64,000 nt of DNA from Biscogniauxia marginata (lineage: Eukaryota; Ascomycota; Sordariomycetes; Xylariales; Xylariaceae). Each line of letters begins with the position of its first letter. Position 1 is the first letter of the stretch. The DNA is taken from the NCBI GenBank assembly GCA_022695795.1, contig MU404085.1, forward strand, positions 9,597 to 73,596, written 5' to 3'. This document shows positions 35,383 to 46,248 of this stretch, one piece after another. A program made the translations under genes and the position numbers. The notes under the pieces are model-generated. The model saw nothing but the letters and a program-made list of their open reading frames with translations, ran no database searches and was not told the origin of the DNA.

Positions 35383-36521
35383 GAACTTGAGAAAGTCCAC
35401 ATGATGCCCGATCTACCGTTGCTTGCATGGCACTTGTGCGCATTGAGTAACGCACCGGTCATGTATACGTCTATGTCCTGGTTATCATTCTAAGCCCAAA
35501 GTCGCGGATGTGATGATGATAGGGTATTTATGGGCGCCACGGGCTGTTGTGGACAGGCATAACAGATCACAGATAGTTTTGCAATATACATTATGAGCTC
35601 TTGCGAGTAGCCTTTATCCAATCTTGGCCGGCATCCAGCCTGCCTGAAAAGCATGCAAAACTGCTTATCCCATACCGGACCTTGAGATCAGGCGGGGTTG
35701 GTGGTAACAAGTCGATAGTGCGGACACTGATTATTAGATTCCCGCCCGACTCTGGGTCACCATTGATCATGAACATGGGATCGTCTCTCTAATTAGACAT
35801 GTTCATTAGACTTGGTAGAATCAAAGTTCCGGTAAAGCGTCTACAGACAGTATAAATCTAGTTCTCTTTGAAATGGGATGATCTTGCTCACAGACTCCGC
35901 CTCGAAGTCTGCCAAGCGATGTATTAATATCGTGGTATAATAGACAACTATAATCCGCTTGCGCATTTGATAGTCTCATTGCCTGATACGTAATTATACA
36001 TGCATGATTGGGCCAATTCGTGTGTAAGATGCAGACTAGGGCCTATAACCGCACAGCAGTGCCTTATCATGCATAGTGGTCGCAGGGGTATGTTACCAAC
36101 TGCCTATACTACAATATTGATTGAAGATGAGGTAGCTTTCGGTACTTACGAAAATTGAGATATGATCGTTTAGTCATTAAATCATGGGGTGGCCTCGCCC
36201 ATCTTCCATCTCCTGCCCAGTTGTCCCCAAACATGAATGGTTATATTCGGGAACGCCCCAACCGTGCTAGACGGTGACGACATATCATGCTATTTCATAA
36301 TTCTAGATTTATACTTCTCCCGGATGGACCGATGTCTCGCGCAATAATACGCTGTAAACTGTACAGATCTCCATCAAACTTGTGCAGGACTGACTCTAAG
36401 AGCTGGAACGGTATCCCTAGGAAGTACACCTATTGTTTATATGACTCGATAAGTAGTGTGTCCTAGCCGAAGCCAATGCCGTAGCTTTTCATGACGGTGG
36501 TTGGCTTTACTTGTATTGAGA
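35383..36521. other. Gene-free stretch, about 1.1 kb
   Basis: No coding or structural feature recognised beyond short ORFs on both strands at 35591-35792. AT-rich intergenic DNA upstream of the first direct repeat. Confidence 0.4.
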
Positions 36522-36645
36522 TACGGGGCTATACGACCCCTGGTCTTCTGTATATAAGTGGGCTTCGCCCACTTATCTCATAGACTCACTCACCTTGAAC
36601 TAATACGCTTAACCCTATCCTCATATCTTTGTCTTATCTCAACAA
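36522..36645 (+). repeat. Direct repeat copy 1 (promoter-like or LTR-like), pairs with 40922-41047
   Basis: Matches 40922-41047 over ~125 bp: both carry ggggctatacgacccctggt, a TATA-like tatata, a hairpin around gggcttcgccc, then ctcaccttgaactaatac, cctatcctca and atctcaaca. Here the hairpin is a 9 bp perfect stem (36555-36575). Differences are mainly C/T and G/A transitions. Boundaries TGAGATA...TCTCAACA have LTR-like TG/CA ends. Confidence 0.85.
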
Positions 36646-36655
36646 CTTGATAGTT

Positions 36656-39423
36656 GCCATATCTGATCTTGAAGCGTTTCTCTAGGTGGAATATTTCATT
36701 TACCACCATGAAGAGAGCAACCAGATCATGAAAAGGATGCCACAGTGGTTAATCCAGTAAATCTAGGCAAAATAGTGAGATCATGGGGTCGGTAACCAGA
36801 TTTTTGCTTCATAGGCACAGTCGCAGTATGACGCTCTAGTGCCCGCGTGGGATGGAGAGGTCTACATGCCCACTTGCGTTGAATCTATTCAGGAATATAT
36901 GCTTGAGCGTGGGAGGATATATATCCGCTCGGAAGATGATATCCAAATAAATCCCACAGTTCAGGAAGCCCGTGATCGATTAACAATAGCCCCCCTATGT
37001 TGGTGAGACCCACTTAGAACACTAAATTATCAAGTCCAAGCCCTTTTTAAATATAGGAAAGGAATTATCGACTAGCAAACTAGTACTTCAACGTGAAGTT
37101 TAACCGTCAACAATTATCATATCGACAGCACTGCTAGTGAACCTCGGACAAAGTCTAAGTTAAGATCGTCGCGCGAGGATAGGAACAGCACACACCAATA
37201 ATGCTGGAGCAATTATAAGAGAGAGACTTCTGAGGGATATTTGGACACTCATTGACACTCATACTCACCTAACCTGTCCCTTGACCATCTACAATATGAG
37301 TGAGCGGCCCCCTTTTAGTCGGGTAGAGGCGGAGTCTAGGAACAACAACAAGCCTTACTTTAAGTGAATTAGCCACGTAAAGACTATGGTAACTGTGTCC
37401 TCTTTAATTTCCATGTCATACGCCGAAGACAAGAAGATTGTGCCTCTTGACTATACCCGATATGTATGCGCCGCGTTCGCATACTTCTTCGCTCACGGGG
37501 CTTCTAAGCTCATGATTATCGGAAAATTTGGCTTGTGCTGAGGCAAGCACTGCTTCCGCATCGGCGGTTATTTAATGCTGCTGTTCTCATAAATCTGTCC
37601 CTGTGATACCACGGTGGGAGGTACAAGATTCCTGAAGCCGGAGATTTTGGGTCACGATGCTTGCAGTAGCTTCCACCTGGTGGAAGCTTTAGCGATATGT
37701 TCTATCAGCAGGCCTACTAGCGAAAAGCCTTCCGGGAAGATTTTGGGCTGCTGGAAGACAAATACTTTGGGCTTTATAACCCAGCCGGACGGGAGTATCC
37801 AGACGTGAACAATCCTAGCAATCTTGACAGGCCGGCTATATCCATCACAATTAAAACCCGATACTTTAAGGAAGACGTTATTATTGAAGACCTAGCAATA
37901 AACAGAAAATTACCAACCGATGCTTTCATATCCCCTGTGATATTCGGCACCGGTAAGTTAATACATCTAAATGTTGCATTCTCTTTTTGAGGTGACTCCA
38001 CTCTGGTTTAGTAAACTCACAGTCGCCCCTAGTTCCCCAAATATATAATGTCGACTAATCGTATAGAATATGGGCGTTCTCGGCCCGTTTCTGGTGTCCC
38101 AGGGCCTAGTAGTTGGCAAGAATGTCACAACCTACCTACATTGGCCTGAGTTAAAAAATTATAATTTATATCCCCTGGATTCGCTAATGCTGCTCGTCCG
38201 ACTTCTAGATATCCTGAGTATTGGTGAACATTGTCTAGGAGCGATTGTTGTAGCCCGCGAAAAAATGTTGGCTAAGGTATACAAATTGGAAAGTAAAAAT
38301 GAAGTGATTGCCAGGAGGTGTAGGACAGGTTTAATATATTAAGTAATCGTAATGTGTTAAATATATAACCGAATTATCTGTGATTAAATGTTCTAGTAAA
38401 AACACTAGAATGGAGGGCAAATTGAAGCACGGGAAGGGAACCGTCTACTACGAGACAATATATACGTCTCTGAGATAATCATGCAGCAAACAACTCATAC
38501 TGTCATGTGTTAAGCACATGTAACATACCAGACTTGATAATGTTAGAGCACACGTGGTTAATAGAATGAAAATGGACCTTCATTAACTGGAGAAAAAGAT
38601 TGAGAATTCCGTGGCCTCTTTTGTGCAACAGCTGATAAGTATAAGTATGGTCAACTTGTCTATTTTTCCGAGCTTTCTGCACCAACACCCAAAAGAACTT
38701 GCAAAGACGGTGCAAGATCAATTTCGCCCATTCTTGATAGTGCAACTTACGAGCGGTCAATACCTACTCTGAATCAAGCGAGCCCCAAACCCCCAGGGAC
38801 CACAACATGTTTTTTATATGCAGAAAGGACAGGAGAGTTGGCTTTGCGGTTGAGCCCAAAGTTATGCCCGGGCTATATACCATCAGATTCCGAGACAAGG
38901 GCTGCCATACAACCAAATACACCATGGGCCCGTATATACGTGACCCAGCAGACGGTTTCTCTAATGAGAAGTATGATATAACGATAGAGGGCGCTGATCT
39001 CCCGTGGTTAATTTGGTTTCTACTGCCGGTTACGGGGAGTATATTTCTGACTTCTGCCTGGCTATGATCCATCATCAGCGAGAGAGAACAGCTAGGCTTT
39101 TCCCTGCCGCTATCTTCCAAGTCCATGAGAAGTACTGCCCAAATAAAATCCCGATTGATAGAATTACGAATGAGATTCGGGGCGGTATCAAGAGGTACCT
39201 TAACGACAGAAACCTAAAAGCGCCGAAAGGCTTCGCCATAATTACCATACCACACCTCAGGGGGATATCGGTGAACACCTGGATATCATTACGATCAAGT
39301 TCCTAAACGAAGAAGACGAGGAAGATAAAGATTGAAAACAAAGTGTTCATATTGAATATATGGCAGAACACACACAGAAATGTTCTGCCCAACCCTTATG
39401 GAATGGAAACAAAGCATAGTGTC
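36656..39423 (+). pseudogene. Decayed coding fragments of unknown family
   Basis: Several plus-strand stretches read as protein but are broken by stops and frame changes. About 36832-37003 gives QYDALVPAWDGEVYMPTC and YMLERGRIYIRSEDD. 37296-37540 gives MSERPPFSRVEAES, then DKKIVPLDYTRYVCAAFAYF after a stop. 37805-38341 gives KTRYFKEDVIIEDLAINRK and, in another frame, MGVLGPFLVSQGLVVGKN. 38812-39305 gives VEPKVMPGLYTIRFRDKG, then a one-base shift into STAGYGEYISDFCLAMIHHQ and RGGIKRYLNDRNLKAPKGF. They may be exons of one or more genes, but no family is recognised. They lie between the two direct repeats, so they could be cargo or internal sequence of one element. Confidence 0.45.
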
Positions 39424-39714
39424 TGTTACGGACCCATTGGGCACGTGAACCCAGACAGGGGTACGCCTGTACAGGGAGGAGTACGCAAAAACACACGATG
39501 GAGAGCCAACGGCTCTAGAATGCGAAACGAGGCTCTAGAAGCAATGGCTCGCTCACCCTACTTTCATTTTGGTTTCTTATAAATACGCTCGTTATCTCTA
39601 TAGTTACTCTCCTTAGCTAGTGATCAATCTAAGCATATATTCGTATATGGAAGAAAACTTTCTCACGGAAGCCCACGCGACTTACCGGACATAAACCACG
39701 ACTTCGTCGTAACA
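39424..39714 (+). mobile_element. Solo LTR, 291 bp, with near-perfect 5-bp target duplication
   Basis: Begins TGTTACGGACCC and ends GTCGTAACA, giving inverted ends TGTTAC/GTAACA. It is flanked by gtgtc (39419-39423) and gtatc (39715-39719), a 5-bp duplication differing by one G/A transition. It contains a TATA-like tataaatac at about 39579. There is no internal coding sequence on either side, so it is a solo LTR left by recombination. Its first bases resemble family A at 62883, but the body differs. Confidence 0.75.
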
Positions 39715-39719
39715 GTATC

Positions 39720-40921
39720 CTCGTACAAAATCTAATAGTCTTGCGACCCTATCCCCCTTCTTTCCAATTTTATGGTTGATTGTAAATGTTTTCCTATGTT
39801 AAGTGCTTGATCTTCAACATCTTACATTAAAGATGCATGATGTATATCTGTGTTGCGATATTAATAGTTAGGTATATAAACAGCCTCAAAGATCATATAT
39901 GACTATCAAGACAGGACGTAGATTTCGCCTCGTTTACTACAAATTTCTTGCACGGGTCGATCTTTTGACCTCATTTTGTCATTTTGGAATCTTTGCTTCC
40001 ATAATGGTGCGACGTAGACACGCAAGTTGTAATTACCCCCAAACTCAAATTGAATATATCTTATTCGTAGGTATGAATCACTCATATTACTCACTACATG
40101 AGGTGTTCCAAGCAGAAGCAACAATGGGGACGAATATAACTATTTTCGTATTCAATATTAATTTTGTCGCACGGGGCTCGTAAATCTGCCTTATTGTTGG
40201 CACTCGGAGTGTAGGTATGCAATACAGCATTCCGCATCTACGGACTCGGAAACTATTCGTTGATGGACAGACCTCCCATGAAAAGTAAGTTAGCTTCGCT
40301 TATCATGGGCCAAGAAAAACCCTCTCTTTTGTTGAGGGTGTACTATTACCCATCGAAGTCCCAGCACTAAGTCTCATTTCCTGCGGTTCTTGTCGCGAAG
40401 GCTGATTGCATCGAATTCTGGATTACTCACTTGCCTAATAGCCAGTTTTCAAGAGTTCTATTGTATTGATGGCGAGGAACATGCAGATTCCGCACAACCT
40501 CTTTCTTTCTCGGCCAGCCCAGCTGACTGCTCCACCGATCGTGGTGATCTTTTTCACCTCAAGACCGTCTGCTAAGACAATACGAACACGTCAACTAACA
40601 GGCACGCTGACGACTTAACTGCCGTAGTCATGTGGTTTCTCCGACAATGGCGAGTCTCGTGCTGAGTCCCGCCAACTCGTTCTTGGCCGTTACTCAAATA
40701 TTGATTTCGGCCAAAGGCCATTACGGATATTGCTGTCGCAATCGTTGGCAAACACTAATAATGCAATCGTGGTAAGTACGTGGACCCCTGATCTTGTTTT
40801 GACTATATCCTCCGTCGAGGTTTCGTATCGCCAATGTTCGATAAACCAACCGGAAAAGGAGTATTGTTCAAAATATAATAATAGTGTGTTTTATTTCTAT
40901 TTCAAAGTGTCTGGGTGTTGA
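39720..40921. other. Gene-free stretch with short open frames
   Basis: Frames at 39899-40183, 40390-40575 and 40730-40921 lack any recognisable feature. This is decayed or intergenic DNA between the solo LTR and the second direct repeat. Confidence 0.4.
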
Positions 40922-41047
40922 AATATGGGGCTATACGACCCCTGGTCACCTGTATCTACATATATATGATGGGCTTCGCCCTCCTATCTAGACTCACCTT
41001 GAACTAATACACTTGATCCTATCCTCACATCTTCGTCTCATCTCAAC
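40922..41047 (+). repeat. Direct repeat copy 2, pairs with 36522-36645
   Basis: The same block order as copy 1: ggggctatacgacccctgg, tatatatga, gggcttcgccc, gactcaccttgaactaatac, cctatcctcac and tctcaaca. The stem of the hairpin is shorter here. It lies ~80 bp upstream of the coding-like frame at 41124. Confidence 0.85.
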
Positions 41048-41123
41048 ACGGGGTATATGAGCAGCCTCTACAGTCCGTAATAACCCCTTTCCATTCTATC
41101 TATCCTTTTAGCGCTCCCCTCAA

Positions 41124-42221
41124 GTGATCCATCCTAGGGTTTCGCGCGCAGCCAAAAGCCTATCATATCTATTAAGATCCAAAGGAGGGTCAGATTTGAA
41201 CCCGAATTTCCAGTTAAAGGCTTACGTTACCTGCTGGAATACGCCCGGGCTCGAACCCAATAACGAGAACAAGCGCCGCCTCTTAAATCCAGATGCCAAC
41301 GACCTCGAGGAGGCCTTATCGGATACAAAGGACACTAAACGATGGGTTGCTATTGTGGACATTGTGGTAGAAGGACTCAATTTTTTTGTTGTTACAATAT
41401 CTAGGTCTAGAATCGTTACAGCAGAGAAGATGGACTTCAGCATGGGGCAGGTTTACAGGGACCCGACTATTGACCTTCTGAACACTTTCAATGGTACGCT
41501 TTTATCTGTACAGTATACCACATTTGTTATCTATATTGACTAAAATTTATCAAGAGTAAGCGCTTGACTGTGCGCTCCAAATTCCTCTGCATTAATCGCT
41601 CATCGAAGAAACGTTGGCCGACATCCGGAACGTCTGGAGATATATAGCCCAGAACCAATCCAACGTGCCAAATTACTAGAAAGCTATTAGCACCCACATC
41701 CACTTCTGCTTCTCATCTCGCGAGCGAATACCCGTAGATAAGGCTCAACTAATTGCTTTTGTTGCTATCTATTTCTGCTCGGCGATCGGATATCTCAACG
41801 TCGAACTTCCTGCGACAGAGAAGATGCGTCCGGGGGCTGGATGTCCAACGAAGAATTCACAAAGAAGAACCTCATCGCCACCTCTGACAGTGGCACAGCC
41901 TACCTGACGGATATGACGAAGATTTGGAAGAGGGTCAGAGAGTGAGGTAAGAGGATCGAAGAGGTCTGCCGCTGCGTCCCTAACATCGCCGATCTAAACA
42001 ATGTCGCTAATAGATACAGTCACGACACGGACAACGTCGGTACCAGGGCTGTCAATGTGGGTGATAAACACGAGAAAAATGCCATGGAAGAGAGGTATGA
42101 CGCGCTTGCTAGCATTTTTGGGCTTCAGAAGGCTCCATTGCAGATGACCGACTTGGCAACCGTCCTGAGGGACCAGCGTCAGGCTGCCTGCCAGGTACTG
42201 ATTCGGAGTGATCAAGAATGA
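41124..42221 (+). pseudogene. Gene of unknown family with RIP-type nonsense codons
   Basis: The first part (41124-41543, 139 codons) is open: LRSKGGSDLNPNFQLKAYV, ENKRRLLNPDANDLEEAL, KRWVAIVDIVVEGLNFFVV. After a frame break, coding sense continues: LADIRNVWRYIAQNQSNVPN then TAG, RIPVDKAQLIAFVAIYFCSA, GYLNVELPATEKMRPG. A change of frame gives MSNEEFTKKNLIATSDSG, KIWKRVRE then TGA, KRIEEVCRCVPNIADLNNVA, ALASIFGLQKAPLQMTDLA. TAG and TGA sit where CAG and CGA would read through, as C-to-T mutation predicts. The gene had a helical, soluble protein product; no homology is recognised. It is probably dead. Confidence 0.6.
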
Positions 42222-42710
42222 TTCGGAACAGGCTGTTTTAGAGGATGTAATGATGTTGGAGAGCTCAATCTCCTTACCTAAGGTACACTGTGAAAACTAA
42301 CTAAAATACCATTAGGTACTAATAGGCGCCGATTGCCTAAATGTGGAGCCTCTCTATGATGTCAGCCACTTGTTGAGACCTGGTGCCTAAGGTATCAATT
42401 TTTTTAGGCCAATACCTAGCGGCCCGTCTTAAGTTATGGGCGATGTTGGGGTGGTTAATGCATCCAGGGTTTAAATGCAAATTTTCGGTAGCTACACCAG
42501 ATTCCCTGGACCATCAGAATTGCAACCCACGTTCGTTTTCTTTTGGGTTGCTTCATCTCAATTCAACAGCGAATCGCCAGTGTTTTCTGAAACTACACTA
42601 TCTCGAGTGCCATCTCTAAATGCCTATAAACCGGATGCCATAAGTACACCATCTCCCTCCTGCCTACATCGCCGATTGTCCGAAATGCATCACAGCGACA
42701 TTCCCTCCAT

Positions 42711-44226
42711 ATGTCACAACCGGCCCATCTCAGCTCGTGTAAACGTCGGCAACCCTCGAGCCCAAGCGATATCTCTGGAGAGCACCCGTCGAAAAGGCAG
42801 AAATTCGTCTATCCCACCCGACCTCCTCCAACATTTTGGGATAACCTAACAGAGATCCCATTGACTAGGAGCGCCCTGCGAGAGCTAGACAGGAGGAATA
42901 CGAGATATCGATCGTCCCAGAAAGTTCCTCGTCGTCGGCCTATTACTCGCCGTGCCGCCACCGAACGGAGCCTTCGTCACAGAGCTATCCAGCCTGCCAC
43001 ACAGTATCTTAGTCGCTCTACACCAGCGGGACTAAAGAATATTAAGCATTTTGCAAGAGGAGGAGGGCCAGATTTATCAGATTTAAGAGGGGTATGTGAC
43101 TTCCGAGGCACCTGTGATTCGGAATCTAACGCTCGACTAGTATCATTGCGAGCCTAGCATGAGCTCCAGTCAGTCCAGCCTCGGTCATCGAAAGCGTGGC
43201 TCGGCATCACCTTCAAAAAGCAATACGGCTCATCAAACGACTAGTACTAAGAGCACTGGGCCGTATGATCGTGCATTCCAGCAACACCTCATCGACTATG
43301 GCATTTACCCTGACGGTTATGAATATCCAGACGGCAAGAGTTTACCGCAACCAGATAATACCGACGACATACTCGAAGCCCTAAAGCGACCACGACTATC
43401 TTTGTCGCCTTCCCGTTTCTCTAATGACGACTTCCGAAAGTTTAAACGTGCAGACACACATGCTTCCAAGGAATGGCAAGTCATATCGACAGTAGTACCC
43501 ATTATAGAAGGGAACGCGGAAGATAACAAGTGTGTATCGGGACAAGTCCCGTTTATGAATTTAAGTCCTCTTACCGACGGCTCGCTCGTACCCGGCAACC
43601 CGGACCGATATGAGGGTGCCCGCCCCGAACAGTTAAATCGACAGATTCGGTCTAAACTTGGTGGCTACGTCGTTCCTTCGACGCAACATGACCTCCCCAT
43701 TGCACCTAATTTTTTTCTTGCCGTAAAAGGTCCAGATGGATCGTCTGCTGTTGCAGGACGCCAGGCATGCTACGACGGTGCGCTGGGAGCGAGGGGAATA
43801 CAAGTCCTCCGCTCATATGGTGAGTCTAAACCGATGTACGACAACAATACTTATGCAATCACGTCAACGTATTATGCCGGCACTCTCAAAATGTATACTA
43901 GCCACTCACTGCCACCAAACATGCTGGGGGCATCCCCCGAATATGTGACGACGCAAATCAAGGCTTATGCTCTGACTAGTGATGCTGATACCTTCAGGGC
44001 GGGGGCAGGTGCGTATCGAAATGCTAGAGACTGGGCGAAGCAGCAAAGAGATGAAACGATTAGGAAGGCGAATGAGAGGGTCCTACAAGAGAGCAGAGAT
44101 ACGCTATACAATGCTTTGAGATTGGCGTGTGCGCCCCAACCTCTGCTGACATCACGCTCTCGGGTTGCAGTCCAACCTGGATATCATAACATTGAGAATG
44201 ATGCCTTTAAGACCCAGCCTGCATAA
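42711..44226 (+). CDS. DUF7924-like repeat-family protein of filamentous fungi
   Basis: Two exons, 42711-43091 and 43141-44226, joined by a 49 bp intron (gtatgt ... ctaac ... ctag) in phase 0; 488 residues. The N-terminal part is basic with KRQKFVYPTRPPPTFWDNL, IPLTRSALRELDRRN and FARGGGPDLSDLRG. The second exon holds SQSSLGHRKRGSASPSKSN, TGPYDRAFQQHLIDYGIYPD, LSLSPSRFSNDDFRKFKRAD, VVPIIEGNAEDNKCVSGQVP, FFLAVKGPDGSSAVAGRQA, CYDGALGARGIQVLRSYGE and AYRNARDWAKQQRDE. This layout is a common, multi-copy unknown family in Sordariomycetes, which I recall as DUF7924. PD-(D/E)xK-like spacing (E in IIEG, D, KGPDG) is suggestive of a nuclease fold but unproven. It is intact, unlike its left-hand neighbours. 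Confidence 0.75.
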
Positions 44227-45211
44227 TCTATATTCCGTTTATACCATCTGCTACTCTATGGGCGGCATGTCTCAAGCCTAGCCCTGGAACTGAGGTCGCT
44301 TCGTCCGCTCTCGATATTATCCTATGGCCTTGCTTAGACAACGTATAAGTGTATCCTGTGCCTTCTTACCGCGTTCTCTCCGGTAGGCATTTGGGTTTAC
44401 AAGTCTGAGCAGCCACATGCTCTATAGCACCACTACGCGTGCAGATGGGTACGTGTCGCCAAGCTTGACTCCCTCTTGTGGGACTCTCAGTGCCGCAGAA
44501 AGTACTGTTGATCTTCCTTCCGCTCTTGCTCTTACAAGACAAGATTGTTGCTTCTTTGGAGAGTTACGCCCATCGGCATGCCTAGGTAGATTTCCAAATC
44601 TTAGTTCTAGCTGTATGTTGTCTCGTTCGATGTAGACCATTCTGCCTCCACCGACGCAGCTGTCTGTTGTCTTGGCAAAGAAATGGAATATCGCGATAGG
44701 TCCAAACAGCCGAAATCTGGTAATGTCCTAAAGCACGGGGGGGAAGAGCCCGCGTGCCCTCGCAGGCACAAATATCACCTCGATGCATCTCACTCCGCGT
44801 TGCCAGGCGAGGCGCTTAGGTGTCACTACAATGGCTTTGAAAACAGCTGATTTATATGACGATCTTAAGACATGGTTCTACTGCTCCCGCATTCTAGACA
44901 TCCCTCGTAGGAATTGATTCGTGGACTCATCGCTTGTTTCATAGCCACAGAGCTAGCTCCCCGGCATCCCGGAACCCACTTACACGCTGTTATGGTGGCT
45001 TCTTACCTGTTTGGGACAAATTCCTGGTTCCGCGCCACCATTATTGGTTAGTCAGGTCATCGTGAAGTAGCATCTATATTGCCTCTGTGGCCATTTAACT
45101 AACCACTGGAAACATATATAGTGTTGTCTTGCACTCTTACCAATGTAATCTTGTATGTAAACCAAACTGGGGAAAGCTTTGATAACTGCGAAAAAGTGTC
45201 AGTCAGTCAAT
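44227..45211. other. Intergenic; promoter of GH5 gene
   Basis: No gene recognised. Antiparallel open frames at 44417-44640 are mirror shadows. The immediate 5' region of the cellulase (45100-45211) is AT-rich with atatatag. Confidence 0.35.
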
Positions 45212-46248
45212 ATGCGGTCAACTCTCGTCAACAGCGCTATTGTCAGCGCTGCTCTCGCACAGGGAGCAAGCGCTCTGAAGTGGCTTGGAATCAACTTGTC
45301 GTCGGCAGAATTTGGACAAGGGACCTACCCTGGGACCTGGGGAACCGAGTTCACTTTCCCTGCCGAGTCGAGCATTACCGTAAGAACCTAAACCACAGTA
45401 GGGGTAACGAGTATATGAAGTCTAACTACAAGCAGACTCTGATCGGTGAAGGTTTCAACATCTTCCGAGTTGCCTTTTCAATGGAGCGACTGGTTCCCGA
45501 CGAGTTGACCGGCGCTGCTGATGAAGCCTACTTGGCCAACTTGACTGCGACCGTGAACTCCATCACGGAACAGGGTGCAAATGCTGTTCTGGATCCGCAC
45601 AACTTTGGTCGCTACTATGATAACATTATTACCGACACTGCAGGTTTCGGGGCTTTCTGGGAGACGCTGGCCACTCCATTCAAGGATAACGAGCTCGTCG
45701 TCTTCGACACGAACAACGAGTATCATGACATGGACCAGACACTCGTCCTCGAGCTCAACCAGGCCGCAATCGACGCGATCCGCGGCGTCGGCGCCACCTC
45801 CCAGTATATTCTCGTCGAGGGCAACAGTTACTCGGGCGCCTGGACTTGGAACACGACTAATGACAACCTGAAGGCGCTGACGGACTCGGCAGACCTGCTC
45901 ATCTACGAGATGCACCAGTATCTGGACACGGACGGCTCCGGCACGCACGAGGAATGCGTATCGTCCGACATTGGTGCGCAGCGCGTCGTGGGCGCCACCG
46001 AGTGGCTCAAGGCTAACGGCAAGCTCGGCATCCTCGGCGAGTTCGCGGGCGGCGCCAATGACGCCTGCAAGACGGCTGTCACCGGCCTGCTCGACCACCT
46101 GGACGAGAATAGCGATGTCTGGCAGGGCGCTCTCTGGTGGGCCGCCGGGCCCTGGTGGGCGGACTACATGTACAGCTATGAGCCCCCGAGCGGCACGGCC
46201 TTCACCAACTACGACTCAATTTTGACAAAATACGTGCCGTCAAAATAG
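45212..46248 (+). CDS. Secreted endo-beta-1,4-glucanase, glycoside hydrolase family 5
   Basis: Two exons, 45212-45379 and 45433 (or 45436) to 46248, 326-327 residues. The start at 45212 opens a signal peptide ([21 protein letters not shown]). The TIM-barrel begins [15 protein letters not shown], with [14 protein letters not shown] and [12 protein letters not shown]. The acid/base Glu is in [11 protein letters not shown], the catalytic His in YEMHQYLD, and the nucleophile Glu in [18 protein letters not shown] forms the substrate wall. This pattern fits subfamily GH5_5 fungal cellulases. There is no cellulose-binding module or linker. It cleaves internal cellulose bonds outside the cell, which suits a plant-degrading or plant-associated lifestyle. 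Confidence 0.93.

Noticed and set aside
41190..41260. tRNA-like strings near gaacccgaatt and gctcgaaccc
   Set aside because: No cloverleaf can be formed around them, and they lie in a coding-like frame.
45478..46098. 206-codon minus-strand ORF inside the GH5 gene
   Set aside because: It is antisense to strongly conserved catalytic-domain sequence and reads as Val/Arg-rich low-sense protein. A shadow of the plus-strand codon bias.
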